NCBI RefSeq assembly: GCF_006539565.1 | Contig: NZ_BJNG01000005.1 | Span: forward strand, 1-64,000 | Origin: Pseudonocardia hydrocarbonoxydans | Lineage (GTDB): Bacteria; Actinomycetota; Actinomycetes; Mycobacteriales; Pseudonocardiaceae | DNA length: 64,000 bases | Reading direction: 5' to 3' | Notes under the pieces: model-generated | What the model was told of the DNA's origin: nothing | What the model saw: the letters and a program-made list of their open reading frames with translations, nothing else | Database searches by the model: none | Program-made: the position numbers and the translations under genes | Shown: positions 24,996 through 34,787 of the stretch, one piece after another | Layout of the letters: every line of letters starts with the position of its first letter | How positions within the stretch are numbered: the first letter of the stretch is position 1

Positions 24996-25916
24996 TCAGC
25001 CCGCTGCCGCCCCGACCCGGAGCGTGCGCTGCAGGAACGCGACCTGCGCGGCGGCGGAGCGCTCGAACATCTCCCCGGAGTAGATGTCGAAGTGCCCCGA
25101 CGGGAGCTCCAGGATCTCCGAGCCCGCCCCCGCCTTCGCCGCCACCGCGCGGACGGCGGCGGGCGGGGCGATGTTGTCGTCGGCCGCCACCACCAGGAAG
25201 ATCGGCGCCCGCAGCCGCGACGCCGCCGTCACCGGCCGGTTGAGCGGGATGAGCAGCGCGCCGCGGGCGCACATCTCGTTGCGGAAGGTCGGGCCCATGA
25301 TCGAGCGGTAGCCGGTCTCGGCCCCCTCGGCGGTGATCGCGGCCAGCGAGCCGGGCGGGCCCACCACCGGGATGAGGTGCGGCTCGCGGCCCAGCAGCGC
25401 ACCGGCGATGTCGCGCAGCGCGTGTCCGGTCAGCTTCAGCAGCTGCCCGATCCCGGCGTAGCGGCCGATCTCCAGCAGCGCCGCGAGGCCGTCCATCGCC
25501 GCGCCCTGGGAGATCACCGCGGCGACCTGCCCGTCCTTCGCCGCCACCGGCACCACGTGGCCGCCGGAGTAGGAGCTTCCCCAGAGCACGATGCGGTCGG
25601 CGTCGACGCCGTCGAGGCCGCGGGCGTGCGCGATCGCCGCGTGGTAGTCCTCGCGGTGCCGGGCGTGCCACACGTTCTGGCGCGGGGTGCCGTCGGAGGT
25701 GCCGTAGCCGCGGTAGTCGAACACCAGCACGTCGGCACCCGCCTCGGCGAACCGCTCCGCGAACGGCAGCAGCCCCGCGTCCCGCGTGGCCCCGAACCCG
25801 TGGCCCATCACCACGCACGGGCGGCCGCGGGGGCCGGTGAGCGCGTCGGACCCGGCCCGCAGGTACCAGGCCGCGCACCGCGTGCCGTGACTGTCGAACC
25901 CGGTCTCGGTGACCAT
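24996..25916 (-). CDS. Alpha/beta hydrolase
   Basis: 306 residues. The fold is clear: oxyanion segment VVMGHGFGATRDAG, nucleophile elbow VLWGSSYSGGHV (serine in GSSYSGG), acid in LVVAADDNIAPP and catalytic histidine in LPSGHFDIYSG. The DYRGYGTSDG block places it with the YqkD/Fsh-like or acetyl-xylan esterase-like hydrolases. There is no signal peptide. The substrate is unknown. The start is ATG 25916; the divergent monooxygenase gene begins about 100 nt away. Confidence 0.88.
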   Translation of the reverse strand: MVTETGFDSHGTRCAAWYLRAGSDALTGPRGRPCVVMGHGFGATRDAGLLPFAERFAEAGADVLVFDYRGYGTSDGTPRQNVWHARHREDYHAAIAHARGLDGVDADRIVLWGSSYSGGHVVPVAAKDGQVAAVISQGAAMDGLAALLEIGRYAGIGQLLKLTGHALRDIAGALLGREPHLIPVVGPPGSLAAITAEGAETGYRSIMGPTFRNEMCARGALLIPLNRPVTAASRLRAPIFLVVAADDNIAPPAAVRAVAAKAGAGSEILELPSGHFDIYSGEMFERSAAAQVAFLQRTLRVGAAAG

Positions 25917-26020
25917 CCGCGCTCCTCCGTGCTGTGCGACACATCCTGTCGCCGGGACGCTACCGGCCGCACCCGTCGCTACGGTGATCAGCGTCCTGTG
26001 CCGAACCCGAAGGAGTACCC

Positions 26021-26338
26021 GTGTCGATCCCCACCGACGAGAACCGCAGCCTGCTCACCGTCGTCGCCACCATGCGCGCGAAGGCGGGCCGGGAGCAGGA
26101 GCTCCAGGAGGTGCTGGAGGGCCTGATCGCCCCCACCCGCGCCGAGGCCGACTGCGTCACCTACGCCCTGCACCGCGGCACGCAGGACCCGTCGGTGTTC
26201 GTCTTCGTCGAGCACTGGACGGACCAGGCCTCGCTCGACGCCCACCTGGCCACCCCGCACCTGCAGGCCGCGCTGCCCCTGATCCCGGAGCTGCTCGACG
26301 GCGACCTGGTGATCACCCCGCTGGACCGCATCGCCTGA
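26021..26338 (+). CDS. Antibiotic biosynthesis monooxygenase (ABM) domain protein, putative quinol monooxygenase
   Basis: 105 residues, one ABM dimeric alpha/beta barrel domain like E. coli YgiN. Characteristic stretches are LLTVVATMRAKAGREQELQEV, CVTYALHRGTQDPSVFVFVEHW and LDAHLATPHLQA. Family members oxidise quinols or aromatic compounds without a cofactor, or act as heme- or ligand-binding relatives. GTG 26021 follows a good AAGGAG site. It is a single-gene unit. Confidence 0.88.
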   Translation: MSIPTDENRSLLTVVATMRAKAGREQELQEVLEGLIAPTRAEADCVTYALHRGTQDPSVFVFVEHWTDQASLDAHLATPHLQAALPLIPELLDGDLVITPLDRIA

Positions 26339-26357
26339 GACGTCCCCCGGCAGGCGG

Positions 26358-26876
26358 TCAGCTCCCGGTGAGGAAGCTGGCCGTCGTCGGGGTGCCCGCC
26401 TCCAGCTCGCGCAGCCAGCCGGCGTCACCGGTGCCCAGTACGGCGACCGACCCGGCCAGCAGCCACACCAGCGACGGCACGAACTCCGTCATCAGCACCT
26501 GCCGCACGCCCGGCACGTCGGCCGTCGCGGCCTCGCTCTCCAATACCCCGGCGACGTAGCGCGCCCGCGCCGCGTACCGCTTGCCCATCGCGGTGCCGAT
26601 CCAGCCGAGCACCTCCTCGACCCGCTCCGGACGGTCGGGGGTCGCCTCGCGGACCAGGCTCAGCAGCCGCACCAGCGTGAGGGTGGCCATCAGCTGTGCG
26701 GGCCCGTTGTCGCTCTCGGGCACGGCGCGGGAGTCGACGTCGTAGAGCTGCGCCGCGGCTTGGCGCGCCGGCTCGGGGGCCGGCTCCTCCAGCGTGGCCT
26801 CGACCGCGCGCTGGAGCAGGTCGCCGATCGCCTCGGCGGCCTGCGCGATCTCCCGGGCCCCACGCTCGTCCGTCAT
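26358..26876 (-). CDS. Hypothetical protein
   Basis: 172 residues, all-helical by appearance, not recognised. It starts MTDERGAREIAQAAEAIGDL, has an amphipathic central part (LMATLTLVRLLSLVREATPD) and one moderately hydrophobic stretch near residue 135 (VPSLVWLLAGSVAVLG) that might be buried or membrane associated. Codon usage is like its neighbours and the ATG at 26876 is the only good start. It lies downstream of ilvD on the same strand after 54 nt, so it could be transcribed with it. Confidence 0.65.
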   Translation of the reverse strand: MTDERGAREIAQAAEAIGDLLQRAVEATLEEPAPEPARQAAAQLYDVDSRAVPESDNGPAQLMATLTLVRLLSLVREATPDRPERVEEVLGWIGTAMGKRYAARARYVAGVLESEAATADVPGVRQVLMTEFVPSLVWLLAGSVAVLGTGDAGWLRELEAGTPTTASFLTGS

Positions 26877-26930
26877 GCCGCCACCCTAGGCAGCCCCCGC
26901 CCGGCGGTGCACATCCACCGGCCGCGGCTC

Positions 26931-28604
26931 CTACGAGCAGACCGCACCCTGCGCCGCGGACCCGACGAGCTTCGCGTACTTGCCCAGCACCCCGCGGCGC
27001 AGCTCGGGGGTGGGGGCGGGCGGCGACCAGCCCTCGCGGCGCCGGGCCAGCTCCGCGTCGTCGACGAGCAGGTCGAGCGTGCGCGAGGCCATGTCCAGCA
27101 CCACCCCGTCGCCGTCGCGGACGAGCGCGATCGGCCCGCCGTCGACGGCCTCGGGAGCGACGTGCCCCACGCACAGCCCCGTGGTGGCCCCGGAGAACCG
27201 GCCGTCGGTGAGCAGCAGCACATCCTTGCCCAGGCCCGCACCCTTGATCGCGCCGGTCACGGCGAGCATCTCGCGCATCCCGGGACCGCCGCGCGGCCCC
27301 TCGTACCGGATGACGACGACGTCCCCGGGCTGCAGGTGGGGCACGGCGTCCATCGCGCCCTGCTCGCCGTCGAAGACCCGCGCGGTGCCCTCGAAGCGCG
27401 ACGAGTCGAAACCCGCGCTCTTGACGACGGCGCCGTCGGGGGCGAGCGAACCGTGCAGGATCGTGATGCCCCCGGTGGGGTGGATCGGGTCCGACAGCGC
27501 GCGCAGGATCTCCCCGTCGAGGTCGGGCGGGTCGATCACGGCGAGGTTCTCGGCCACGGTGGATCCGGTGCAGGTGAGCACGTCGCCGTGCAGCAGCCCC
27601 GCGTCGAGCAACGCCTTCATGACGACGGGCACGCCGCCGACCCGGTCGACGGTGGACATCACGTGGGCCCCGAACGGCTTGACGTCGGCCAGGTGCGGCA
27701 CCCGGTCGCCGATCCGGGTGAAGTCGGCCAGCTCCAGCGGCACCCCGGCCTCCGCGGCGATGGCCAGCAGGTGCAGCACCGCGTTGGTGGACCCGCCGAA
27801 CGCCATGACGACGGCGATCGCGTTCTCGAACGCCGGCTTGGTGAGGATCTGCCGGGCGGTGATGCCCTTCTCGATCATCCCGACGACCGCCTCGCCGGAC
27901 GCGCGGGCGATGCCGTCACGGCGCCGGTCGACCGCGGGCGGGCTGGCCGAGCCGGGCAGTGCCATCCCCAGCGCCTCGGCGGCGGAGGCCATCGTGTTGG
28001 CGGTGTACATGCCCCCGCACGCGCCCTCGCCGGGGCAGATCGCGCGCTCGATGGCGTCGACCTCCTCGCGGGTGATCAGCCCGCGCGCGCACGCCCCGAC
28101 GGCCTCGAACGCGTCGGCGATCGTCACCTCCCGCTCCCCCACGTACCCGGGCATGATCGACCCGGCGTAGAGGAAGACCGCGGCGAGGTCGAGCCGCGCG
28201 GCCGCCATGAGCATCCCGGGCAGGCTCTTGTCGCAGCCTGCGAGCAGCACCGTGCCGTCGAGCCGCTCGGCCTGCACCACGGTCTCCACGGAGTCGGCGA
28301 TGACCTCGCGCGACACCAGCGACCAGTGCATCCCGACGTGGCCCATCGAGATCCCGTCGGAGACCGAGATCGTGCCGAACTCCATCGGGAACCCGCCCGC
28401 CCGGTGCACGCCCTCCTTCGCGGCGAGGCCCAGGCGCTGCAACGACAGGTTGCACGGGGTGATCTCGTTCCAGCTCGACGCGATGCCGATCTGGGGCTTG
28501 CCGAAGTCCTCGTCGCGCATCCCGACCGCGCGGAGCATGCCCCGGGCGGCGGTGCGCTCGATGCCGTCGGTGACCTCGCGGGAACGGGGCTTGATGTCGG
28601 TCAT
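26931..28604 (-). CDS. ilvD: Dihydroxy-acid dehydratase
   Basis: 557 residues, normal for IlvD, which dehydrates dihydroxy acids in valine, leucine and isoleucine synthesis using an iron-sulfur cluster. Visible landmarks: [17 protein letters not shown], the cluster cysteines in [14 protein letters not shown] and [18 protein letters not shown], and [21 protein letters not shown] at the C-terminal active site. The ATG 28604 overlaps the stop of the intact-frame end of the preceding MFS gene (ATGA), so the two were translationally coupled. Confidence 0.95.
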   Translation of the reverse strand: MTDIKPRSREVTDGIERTAARGMLRAVGMRDEDFGKPQIGIASSWNEITPCNLSLQRLGLAAKEGVHRAGGFPMEFGTISVSDGISMGHVGMHWSLVSREVIADSVETVVQAERLDGTVLLAGCDKSLPGMLMAAARLDLAAVFLYAGSIMPGYVGEREVTIADAFEAVGACARGLITREEVDAIERAICPGEGACGGMYTANTMASAAEALGMALPGSASPPAVDRRRDGIARASGEAVVGMIEKGITARQILTKPAFENAIAVVMAFGGSTNAVLHLLAIAAEAGVPLELADFTRIGDRVPHLADVKPFGAHVMSTVDRVGGVPVVMKALLDAGLLHGDVLTCTGSTVAENLAVIDPPDLDGEILRALSDPIHPTGGITILHGSLAPDGAVVKSAGFDSSRFEGTARVFDGEQGAMDAVPHLQPGDVVVIRYEGPRGGPGMREMLAVTGAIKGAGLGKDVLLLTDGRFSGATTGLCVGHVAPEAVDGGPIALVRDGDGVVLDMASRTLDLLVDDAELARRREGWSPPAPTPELRRGVLGKYAKLVGSAAQGAVCS

Positions 28605-29870
28605 GCACGGGCTCCAGACGTCGTGGGACCTACAGCTTTCCTGGCGACGACGAGCACCACCACACCGGACAGCACCATGAACCCGGCGACGACCAACATG
28701 CCCGCCCGGAAGTCGCCCGTGATCCCCTGGAGCCACCCCGTCAGGTACGGCCCGACGAACCCGGACAGGTTGCCGAAGGAGTTGATCAGCGCGATGCCCG
28801 CGGCCGCGCCGACGCCGGTCAGGAACGCCGGCGGGATCTGCCAGATCACCGGGATCGCCGCGAACACCCCGCACGGCCACCCCCGCCGCCCCGACGAACG
28901 CCGGCCCGGCGACGTGCCACGCCCGCTCCCCCGTGGCGTCGGAGTGCCGGGCGTTGAGCACCATCACCACCGACGCCACCACGTACGGCACCGCGGTGAT
29001 CAGCCCGATCTGGACCAGCGAGAACCGCACGCCGAACTGCTCCTGCAGGTCCGACACCACCTGCGGCAGGAAGAACGCCAGCACGTAGAGCCCGAACACC
29101 ACCCCGAAGTAGACGACCGACAGCGCCATCACCCGGCCGTCGCGCAGCGCGTCGCGCAGGCCGGTGGTCTCCGGCACCTGCGCGGTGTCCTCGGCGGCGA
29201 TCACCGCCTCCAGGGCGCGGGCCTGGTCGCGGGTGAGCCAGCGGGCCCGCGTCGGGCGGTCGGGCAGCAGCACCAGCACCAGGAACCCGGCCAGTACCGC
29301 GGGGATCCCCTCGGCGAAGAACATGAACCGCCAGCCCTGCTCGAACCCGAGCACGCCGTCGCCGTTCTCGATGAGCAACGTCGAGATCGGGGCGCCGAGC
29401 ACCGTCGACAGGGGTACGGCGAGGAAGAACAGCGCCACGACCCGCGCGCGCTGTGCGCGGGGGAACCAGTACGTCAGGTACAGGATGATCCCGGGGAAGA
29501 ACCCGGCCTCGGCCACGCCGAGCAGGAACCGCACGGCGTAGAAGCCGATCTCGTCGGTGACGAACGCGGTGGCGGAGGCGATGATCCCCCAGGTCACCAT
29601 GATCCGCGCGATCCACAGCCGGGCCCCGACCCGGTGCAGGATCACGTTGCTCGGCACCTCGAAGAAGAAGTAGCCGACGAAGAACAGCCCGGCACCCAGC
29701 CCGTAGGCCGCGGCGGAGAGCCCGAGGTCGGGGTTCATCCGCAGCGCCGCGAACCCGACGTTGACGCGGTCGAGGTAGTTCAGCAGGTAGCAGAACCCGA
29801 GGAACGGCAGCAACCGCCACATCGCGCGCCGCACCGCCGAGGACAGCAGGGCATCGTCGGCCATCCGCAC
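28601..29870 (-). pseudogene. MFS transporter (anion:cation symporter-like), frameshifted
   Basis: The first part from GTG 29870 (or ATG 29864) encodes 10 or so helices of an ACS-type permease: [40 protein letters not shown] and [13 protein letters not shown]. After [11 protein letters not shown] the frame breaks, and the rest ([36 protein letters not shown]) continues in another frame to the stop at 28601. One surplus base in a run of four Cs on the plus strand (28867-28870) explains it. Read straight, the first frame has no stop and runs into ilvD as a 979-codon frame. It is a recent inactivation or a homopolymer sequencing error. Such carriers move organic acids; here perhaps a sugar acid. 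Confidence 0.85.
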
Positions 29871-29900
29871 TGCCTACCCCCGGCGGTGGGCGCCGACAAC

Positions 29901-31319
29901 TCAGGACACCAGTGGCGCCAGCGTCTCCAGTACGCCGCGGTTGACCGCGCACAGGTCGGCCGTGGTCTCCCTGGCGAGGGTGACGACCCCGGCGATGCCG
30001 TTGCCGACCTGCATCGTCGACAGGCACAGCGGCGCCTGCCCCGCCGCGGGCTCGGCCCGGTGCTCCAACCCCGGCCGCCCGGCGAACTGGGTGGCGACGC
30101 CCGGCCGCGCCGCCGGGTCCGTGCTGTAGGTGCCCACGGCGGGGCCCCAGCTCAGGACGGCGGTCAGGGCGTCGGAGGAGTAGTCGCAGCCGACCCGGTA
30201 GAGCGTGCCGGTGTCGACCGGTGACGGGAACGGGCGCGGATCGATCCCCGGCGGCCGCACCCCGGCGGGGAAGGCCGACCAGCCGACCGTCGAGCACGGG
30301 TCGAACGGGGCGCCCACGTCCTCCGCCGTGGGGAAGCCCTCCAGCGAGCCCAGCGTGAGCGCGCCCGGCGCCGGGACGGCCGGACCGGGCAGCACCGCCG
30401 AGTCGACCCCGGCGCGGGCGGTGGCGCAGTCCGCGGCGGTGACGGCGAGGGTCTCGCGGAACAGGTAGGGCAGCGACGGGGCGAGCAGCGTGGTGTCGCC
30501 GGCCTGCCGGGTCACCGTGCAGCCGTCCGGGGCGTCGTCGACGACCTCGACGCGGCCGTCGGGCCGCATCGAGGCCACGCCCTCGACGTCCACCTCGACC
30601 TGGGCCAGCCCGAACGCCACCTCGACGCCCGGGACCGCGCAGGCCCGGGGGCCCTCGACGGTGGCGTCCCCGGCGTCCGGGGCGAGGGCGGCGAGCACGG
30701 CGCACGGGTCCTGCCCGCCGAGCGCGAACGCCGGGTCGGTGCCGGCCGCGGACCGCAGCGGGGGGTCCTCGATGCGGGCGGCGACGTCGGCGAGGTACCC
30801 ACCGGCCAGCACGCAGGACGCGGCGGCGTCGTCGGCGACCTCACCGCGCACCACGACACCCCAGCCGAGCGCGACCTCGCGCCCGTACCCGCACTCCGGA
30901 CGGCCCTGGGCCGCCGCGGCGGGGGCGACCGGCACGTACCTGCCCCCCTCGGCCTTCGGCGGGGTGCCTGGGCCGGGCACGATCTCCGTCACCTCGACGG
31001 TGACGTAGGACAGGGCACCGTCGTCGGCCGTCTCCAGCGCGATCTCGCAACCGTCGTAGCCCCGCACCGGTCGCACCGCGAAGGCGACGGCGCCGGTGCG
31101 CCGCTCGGCCGCGGCGACGTCGTGCACGGCGCACACGTCCCAGGTGCGGAAGATCGCCATCTGCTCGGCGAGCATCCGCTGCCCGTCGCCGAAGGCCAGG
31201 CCGGCCACGGGCACGTCGCGGGCCGGTGACCCGGTGCCCGGCACGACGGCCGAGCACCCGGCCGCGGTGGCCCAGGTCGTGAGCGCGGCCAGCGCCGCCA
31301 CCGCCGTCCGCGCCCGCAT
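29901..31319 (-). CDS. Lipoprotein with repeated cysteine-containing (DUF3558-like) domains
   Basis: 472 residues. Signal peptide with lipobox (TAAGCSAV, Cys at residue 22). The mature part holds three related modules, each with paired cysteines: LAEQMAIFRTWDVCAVHDVA near 55, GGQDPCAVLAALAPD near 210, and VGAPFDPCSTVGWSAFP near 345. The last, with CDYSSDALTAVLSW, resembles DUF3558, a domain common in actinobacterial surface lipoproteins. Function unknown. ATG 31319; no partner genes. Confidence 0.75.
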   Translation of the reverse strand: MRARTAVAALAALTTWATAAGCSAVVPGTGSPARDVPVAGLAFGDGQRMLAEQMAIFRTWDVCAVHDVAAAERRTGAVAFAVRPVRGYDGCEIALETADDGALSYVTVEVTEIVPGPGTPPKAEGGRYVPVAPAAAAQGRPECGYGREVALGWGVVVRGEVADDAAASCVLAGGYLADVAARIEDPPLRSAAGTDPAFALGGQDPCAVLAALAPDAGDATVEGPRACAVPGVEVAFGLAQVEVDVEGVASMRPDGRVEVVDDAPDGCTVTRQAGDTTLLAPSLPYLFRETLAVTAADCATARAGVDSAVLPGPAVPAPGALTLGSLEGFPTAEDVGAPFDPCSTVGWSAFPAGVRPPGIDPRPFPSPVDTGTLYRVGCDYSSDALTAVLSWGPAVGTYSTDPAARPGVATQFAGRPGLEHRAEPAAGQAPLCLSTMQVGNGIAGVVTLARETTADLCAVNRGVLETLAPLVS

Positions 31320-31365
31320 CGGGCGAAACTAGCAGAGCGGCACTGGTCCGTTCGTCGTAGTGCGG

Positions 31366-33102
31366 TTAGTCCCGATGCCCCGCACCGGCGCCCGCGAAGC
31401 CGCGGTCGCGGCGCACGTTGGCCCGGCGTCCCTTGAGGGTGGTGGTGCCGCGCAGGCTGCGCAGGACGTCGTCGGCCGCGTGCTCCGGGATCTCGACGAG
31501 GGCGTGCCGCTCGTGGATCTGGATGGCCCCGATGTCGCGCCCGGTCAGGTTCGACTCGTTGGCCAGCGCGCCCACGATGTCCTGCGGGCGCACGCCGCTG
31601 GCGCGGCCCGCGTTGACGAACAGCCGGGTGGTGCCGGCCTTCGGGGCGCGCGTGCCGGCCGCCCCGCCCCGCCCGCGGGTCTCCCGCGGTCCGCGCGCGT
31701 CACGGGCGCCCGAGCGGGGGGCGCTCACGACGGGGATGTCCTCGCCGTCGTCGGGCGAGCCCGCCGCGGCGGTCATCAGCCGGATCGCCGCGGCCGCCAC
31801 GTGGGCCGGGTCGAAGTCCTCGGCCAGCCCGGCGATCATCGCGTCGACGCCGTCGGTCGCGTCGGGGGTGCCGGTCTCCAGCTCCGCACGCAGCGCCTCG
31901 CGGGTGCGCTCCAGCCGGGCCGCACGCAGGTCGGCCGCGGTGGGCACCGGCGCCATCTCGATGGTCTGGCCGGTGAGCCGCTCGACGTTGCGCAGCGCGT
32001 ACACCTTCGACGGCGGCGCCAGCGTGATCGCGACGCCCTCGCGCCCCGCCCGGCCCACGCGGCCGATGCGGTGCACGTAGGCCTCGGAGCTCTGCGGCAC
32101 GTCGTGGTTGACGACGTGGGTGAGCAGGTCGATGTCCAGGCCGCGGGCCGCGACGTCGGTGGCGACGAGCAGCTCGGTGCGCCCGCTGCGCAGCCGCTCC
32201 ACCACGCGGGTGCGGTGCTCCTGGTCCATGCCCCCGTGCAGCGCCTCGGCGCGCAGGCCGCGGCCGGTCAGGGTCTCGGTGACGGCGTCGACGTCGAGGC
32301 GGGTGCGGCAGAAGACGATGGCCGCCTTGGGCCGCTCGGCCTCCAGCACGCGCCCGAGCGCGGCGGTGGTGTGCGTGCGCGGCACCAGGTACGCGGTCTG
32401 GCGCACCTGCGGCGCCTCGCCCTCGACGGCCTCCTCGCGGGCGATCCGCACGGTGACCGGCTCGCGCAGGTACTTCTGCGCGAGGGTCTCGATGCGGCGC
32501 GGCATGGTGGCGCTGAAAAGCACCACCTGGCGGGTGTCGGGGGTGGCGTCGAGCAGCGTCTCGATCTCCTCGACGAAGCCCATGTCGAGCATCTCGTCGG
32601 CCTCGTCGAGGACGACCATCTCCAGGTCCTGGAGCTTGAGCGCGCCGCGGTTCATCAGGTCGATCGCGCGGCCCGGGGTGGCCACGACGACGTCGACGCC
32701 CTGGTGCAGGCCCTTGAGCTGGGGGCCGACGGGCGCGCCGCCGTAGACGGTGAGCACGCGGGTGTGCAGCCGTGCCCCGTAGCGGGTGACGGCCTCGGAC
32801 ACCTGCAGCGCGAGCTCGCGGGTGGGGGCCAGGATCAGGCCGAACGGGGCCGCGCCGCGCTCACGCGCCGGGCGCAGGTCGGTGAGGCGCTCCAGCATCG
32901 GCAGCGCGAACGCCGCGGTCTTGCCGGTGCCGGTGGCGGCCTGGCCGAGCAGGTCGCGGCCCTCCACCAGCGGGGTGATGGCCTCGGCCTGGATCGGGCT
33001 CGGCCGGGTGTAGCCGAGCTCGTCGACGACGGCCAGCAGTTCCGCGCGCAGCGGGAGGTCGGAGAACAGGGGCAGGTCGAGCGCGTGCTCGTTCAGAGAC
33101 AA
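31366..33102 (-). CDS. DEAD-box ATP-dependent RNA helicase, DeaD/CsdA type
   Basis: 578 residues. Helicase motifs in order: Q motif PSPIQAEAI, motif I ATGTGKTAAF, Ia APTRELALQ, Ib ATPGRAID, II VLDEADEML, III FSATMP, V DVAARGLDID, VI HRIGRVGRAG. After a basic, arginine/glycine-rich linker, residues 495-565 form a DbpA-type RNA-binding domain (TTRLFVNAGRASGVRPQDIV). It remodels structured RNA, ribosomal precursors or mRNA in the cold. The start appears to be TTG at 33102; no strong ribosome site is seen. Confidence 0.92.
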   Translation of the reverse strand: MSLNEHALDLPLFSDLPLRAELLAVVDELGYTRPSPIQAEAITPLVEGRDLLGQAATGTGKTAAFALPMLERLTDLRPARERGAAPFGLILAPTRELALQVSEAVTRYGARLHTRVLTVYGGAPVGPQLKGLHQGVDVVVATPGRAIDLMNRGALKLQDLEMVVLDEADEMLDMGFVEEIETLLDATPDTRQVVLFSATMPRRIETLAQKYLREPVTVRIAREEAVEGEAPQVRQTAYLVPRTHTTAALGRVLEAERPKAAIVFCRTRLDVDAVTETLTGRGLRAEALHGGMDQEHRTRVVERLRSGRTELLVATDVAARGLDIDLLTHVVNHDVPQSSEAYVHRIGRVGRAGREGVAITLAPPSKVYALRNVERLTGQTIEMAPVPTAADLRAARLERTREALRAELETGTPDATDGVDAMIAGLAEDFDPAHVAAAAIRLMTAAAGSPDDGEDIPVVSAPRSGARDARGPRETRGRGGAAGTRAPKAGTTRLFVNAGRASGVRPQDIVGALANESNLTGRDIGAIQIHERHALVEIPEHAADDVLRSLRGTTTLKGRRANVRRDRGFAGAGAGHRD

Positions 33103-33344
33103 GGATCAGCTTTCGTCGCAGTCGGCGGGCACACGTCGGAGCACCCGCGGGCGAGCCCGCGGGCCCTCTGCACATGATCTGCCTGGCCGTTGCGGTCTCT
33201 GATGGCTCTCAACGCACCATCGACCACGAATACTCCCAGGTGACGCCGCTCACGGCGCGACCGGGGTCGGGTGCCGCGGAGATCACATGCGCCACCGCTC
33301 ACGAAGTCACCCGGCGTTCACCTCGCGCCGGGACCCTCGGTCAC
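33103..33344. other. Intergenic region upstream of the divergent helicase and phosphatase genes
   Basis: 242 nt between divergent genes. It includes a GC-rich hairpin (33144-33152 with 33155-33163) about 40 nt upstream of the helicase start that could form in its leader, and otherwise no recognisable element. A reading frame crosses it (from 33174) but has no family resemblance before GTG 33345. Confidence 0.4.
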
Positions 33345-34064
33345 GTGACGACCTCCCCCGCCCCCGCCAACCTCCGCGACCTGCGCGGCCTGCGCACCGA
33401 CGACGGCCGGATCGTCCGCCGGGGGGCCCTCTACCGCAGCGAGGTGCCGCTGTCGGGCACCGCCGCGTCCGCCGCGGTGGCGATCTGGCCGCCCACCGAC
33501 GTCATCGACCTGCGCGTCCCCGGCGAGGACCCCGCCCCGCACCGGCTCGACCGCCCCGGCACCACCGTGCACTCCGTGCCGATGGGCGCCGACCTCGCCC
33601 CGGCGCTGGCCGCGGAGCGGTCCACCGGCCACGACCTGGCCGAGGCCTACCGGCTCCTCGCCCGCGACGCCGCGGGCTCCATCGCCCACATCGCCCGGCT
33701 CGTCGCCTCCTCCCCCGGCCCGGTGCTCGTGCACTGCACCGCGGGCAAGGACCGCACCGGGGTCGTCGTCGCGGTGCTGCTCCGCGCGGTCGGGGTGCGC
33801 CGGGCCGACGTCCTGGAGGACTACCTGCGCACCGAGGCCAACCTCCCGCAGCTGTGGGCCACGCTGCGGGCCGCGGGGATCCACGAGCCGCGCAACCGGG
33901 CACTGATGGGCGTGCAGGCCGCGGCGCTGGAGGCGGTGCTCGACGACGTCGACGCCCACGAGGGCGGCGTGGCGGGCTGGCTCGCCGCGCACGGCGTCGA
34001 GGACGCCGTGCTGGCCCGCCTGTCGGACCGGCTGCTCGGGGCGGTGCAGGGCGCAGCCGCCTGA
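33345..34064 (+). CDS. Protein tyrosine/serine phosphatase, PtpB-like (Y_phosphatase3)
   Basis: 239 residues. The active-site loop is VLVHCTAGKDRTGVVVAVLL (HCxxGKDR), matching PtpB-type actinobacterial phosphatases; the N-terminus NLRDLRGLRTDDGRIVRRG and the acid region DVIDLRVPGE also fit. A helical lid with LRTEANLPQLWATLRAAGI follows the active site. GTG 33345 begins just ahead of NLRDL. There is no signal peptide, so it is probably cytosolic or released as in the PtpB group. The next gene follows after 35 nt containing part of a tandem duplication. Confidence 0.88.
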   Translation: MTTSPAPANLRDLRGLRTDDGRIVRRGALYRSEVPLSGTAASAAVAIWPPTDVIDLRVPGEDPAPHRLDRPGTTVHSVPMGADLAPALAAERSTGHDLAEAYRLLARDAAGSIAHIARLVASSPGPVLVHCTAGKDRTGVVVAVLLRAVGVRRADVLEDYLRTEANLPQLWATLRAAGIHEPRNRALMGVQAAALEAVLDDVDAHEGGVAGWLAAHGVEDAVLARLSDRLLGAVQGAAA

Positions 34065-34091
34065 TCGCGCAGGGCCGCCTGATCACGCAGG
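34056..34091 (+). repeat. 18-bp tandem duplication spanning the phosphatase stop codon
   Basis: Two 18-nt copies (34056-34073 and 34074-34091) that differ at one base; the first contains the TGA stop at 34062-34064. The duplication pushes the next start apart but alters no protein. Confidence 0.8.
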
Positions 34092-34099
34092 ATCGGCGC

Positions 34100-34783
34100 A
34101 TGAGGCTGATCCAGTGGGACGTCGACCGCACGCTGCTCGTCGGGGGCGGGGTGGGCGTCGAGGCGTACGCGGCGGCGTTCACCGCCGTCACCGGCATCCC
34201 GTGGCGCGGCGCGCTGGTGGCCGCGGGCCGGACCGACCTGTCGATCACCCCCGAGCTGTTCGCCCAGCACGGCATCGACGACGCCGGCCCGCACCTGGCC
34301 CCGTTCTTCGCCCGCTACGCCGAGGAGTTCGCCGGCCGCGCCGCCCGGATGACCACCGAGGGCCGGCTGCTGCCCGGGGCCGCCCAGGTGCTGGCCGCGC
34401 TCGCCGGCCGGCCGGACGTCGTGCAGACGCTGGTGACCGGCAACATCGCTCCCGTCGGGATCGGGAAGGTCGCGGCGTTCGGCCTCGACCCGCACCTCGA
34501 CACCGCGGTCGGCGGCTACGGCGACGACCATCCCGTGCGCGCCGAGCTGGTGCGTCGCAGCCGCGACCGCGCGGAGGCGGCCCACGGCCGGTTCGCCGAC
34601 GCCGACGTGCTCGTCGTCGGCGACACGGTGCACGACGTGGGCGCCGCGCTGGCCGCCGGTGTCGTGGCCGTCGGCGTCGCCACCGGCCCGGCCTCGGCCG
34701 CGGAGCTGACCGACGCGGGTGCCCACCACGTGCTCGACGACCTCTCCGACGTCGCGCACGTGGTGGCGGTGCTGGCGGGCTGA
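34100..34783 (+). CDS. HAD-family hydrolase (phosphoglycolate phosphatase-like)
   Basis: 227 residues. HAD motif I is LIQWDVDRTLL (DxDxT), motif II is in LVTGNIAPV, and motif IV is VLVVGDTVHDVGAA; a helical cap lies between (residues 15-90). This matches small-phosphate-ester phosphatases of the Gph group. The substrate is unknown. ATG 34100 is the clear start. It probably shares a transcript with the phosphatase gene. Confidence 0.88.
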   Translation: MRLIQWDVDRTLLVGGGVGVEAYAAAFTAVTGIPWRGALVAAGRTDLSITPELFAQHGIDDAGPHLAPFFARYAEEFAGRAARMTTEGRLLPGAAQVLAALAGRPDVVQTLVTGNIAPVGIGKVAAFGLDPHLDTAVGGYGDDHPVRAELVRRSRDRAEAAHGRFADADVLVVGDTVHDVGAALAAGVVAVGVATGPASAAELTDAGAHHVLDDLSDVAHVVAVLAG

Positions 34784-34787
34784 GCCG

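Noticed and set aside
26760-30224. Very long (1154-codon) frame on the plus strand
   Set aside because: It lies antisense to the genes from ilvD to the lipoprotein; low complexity and no protein family.
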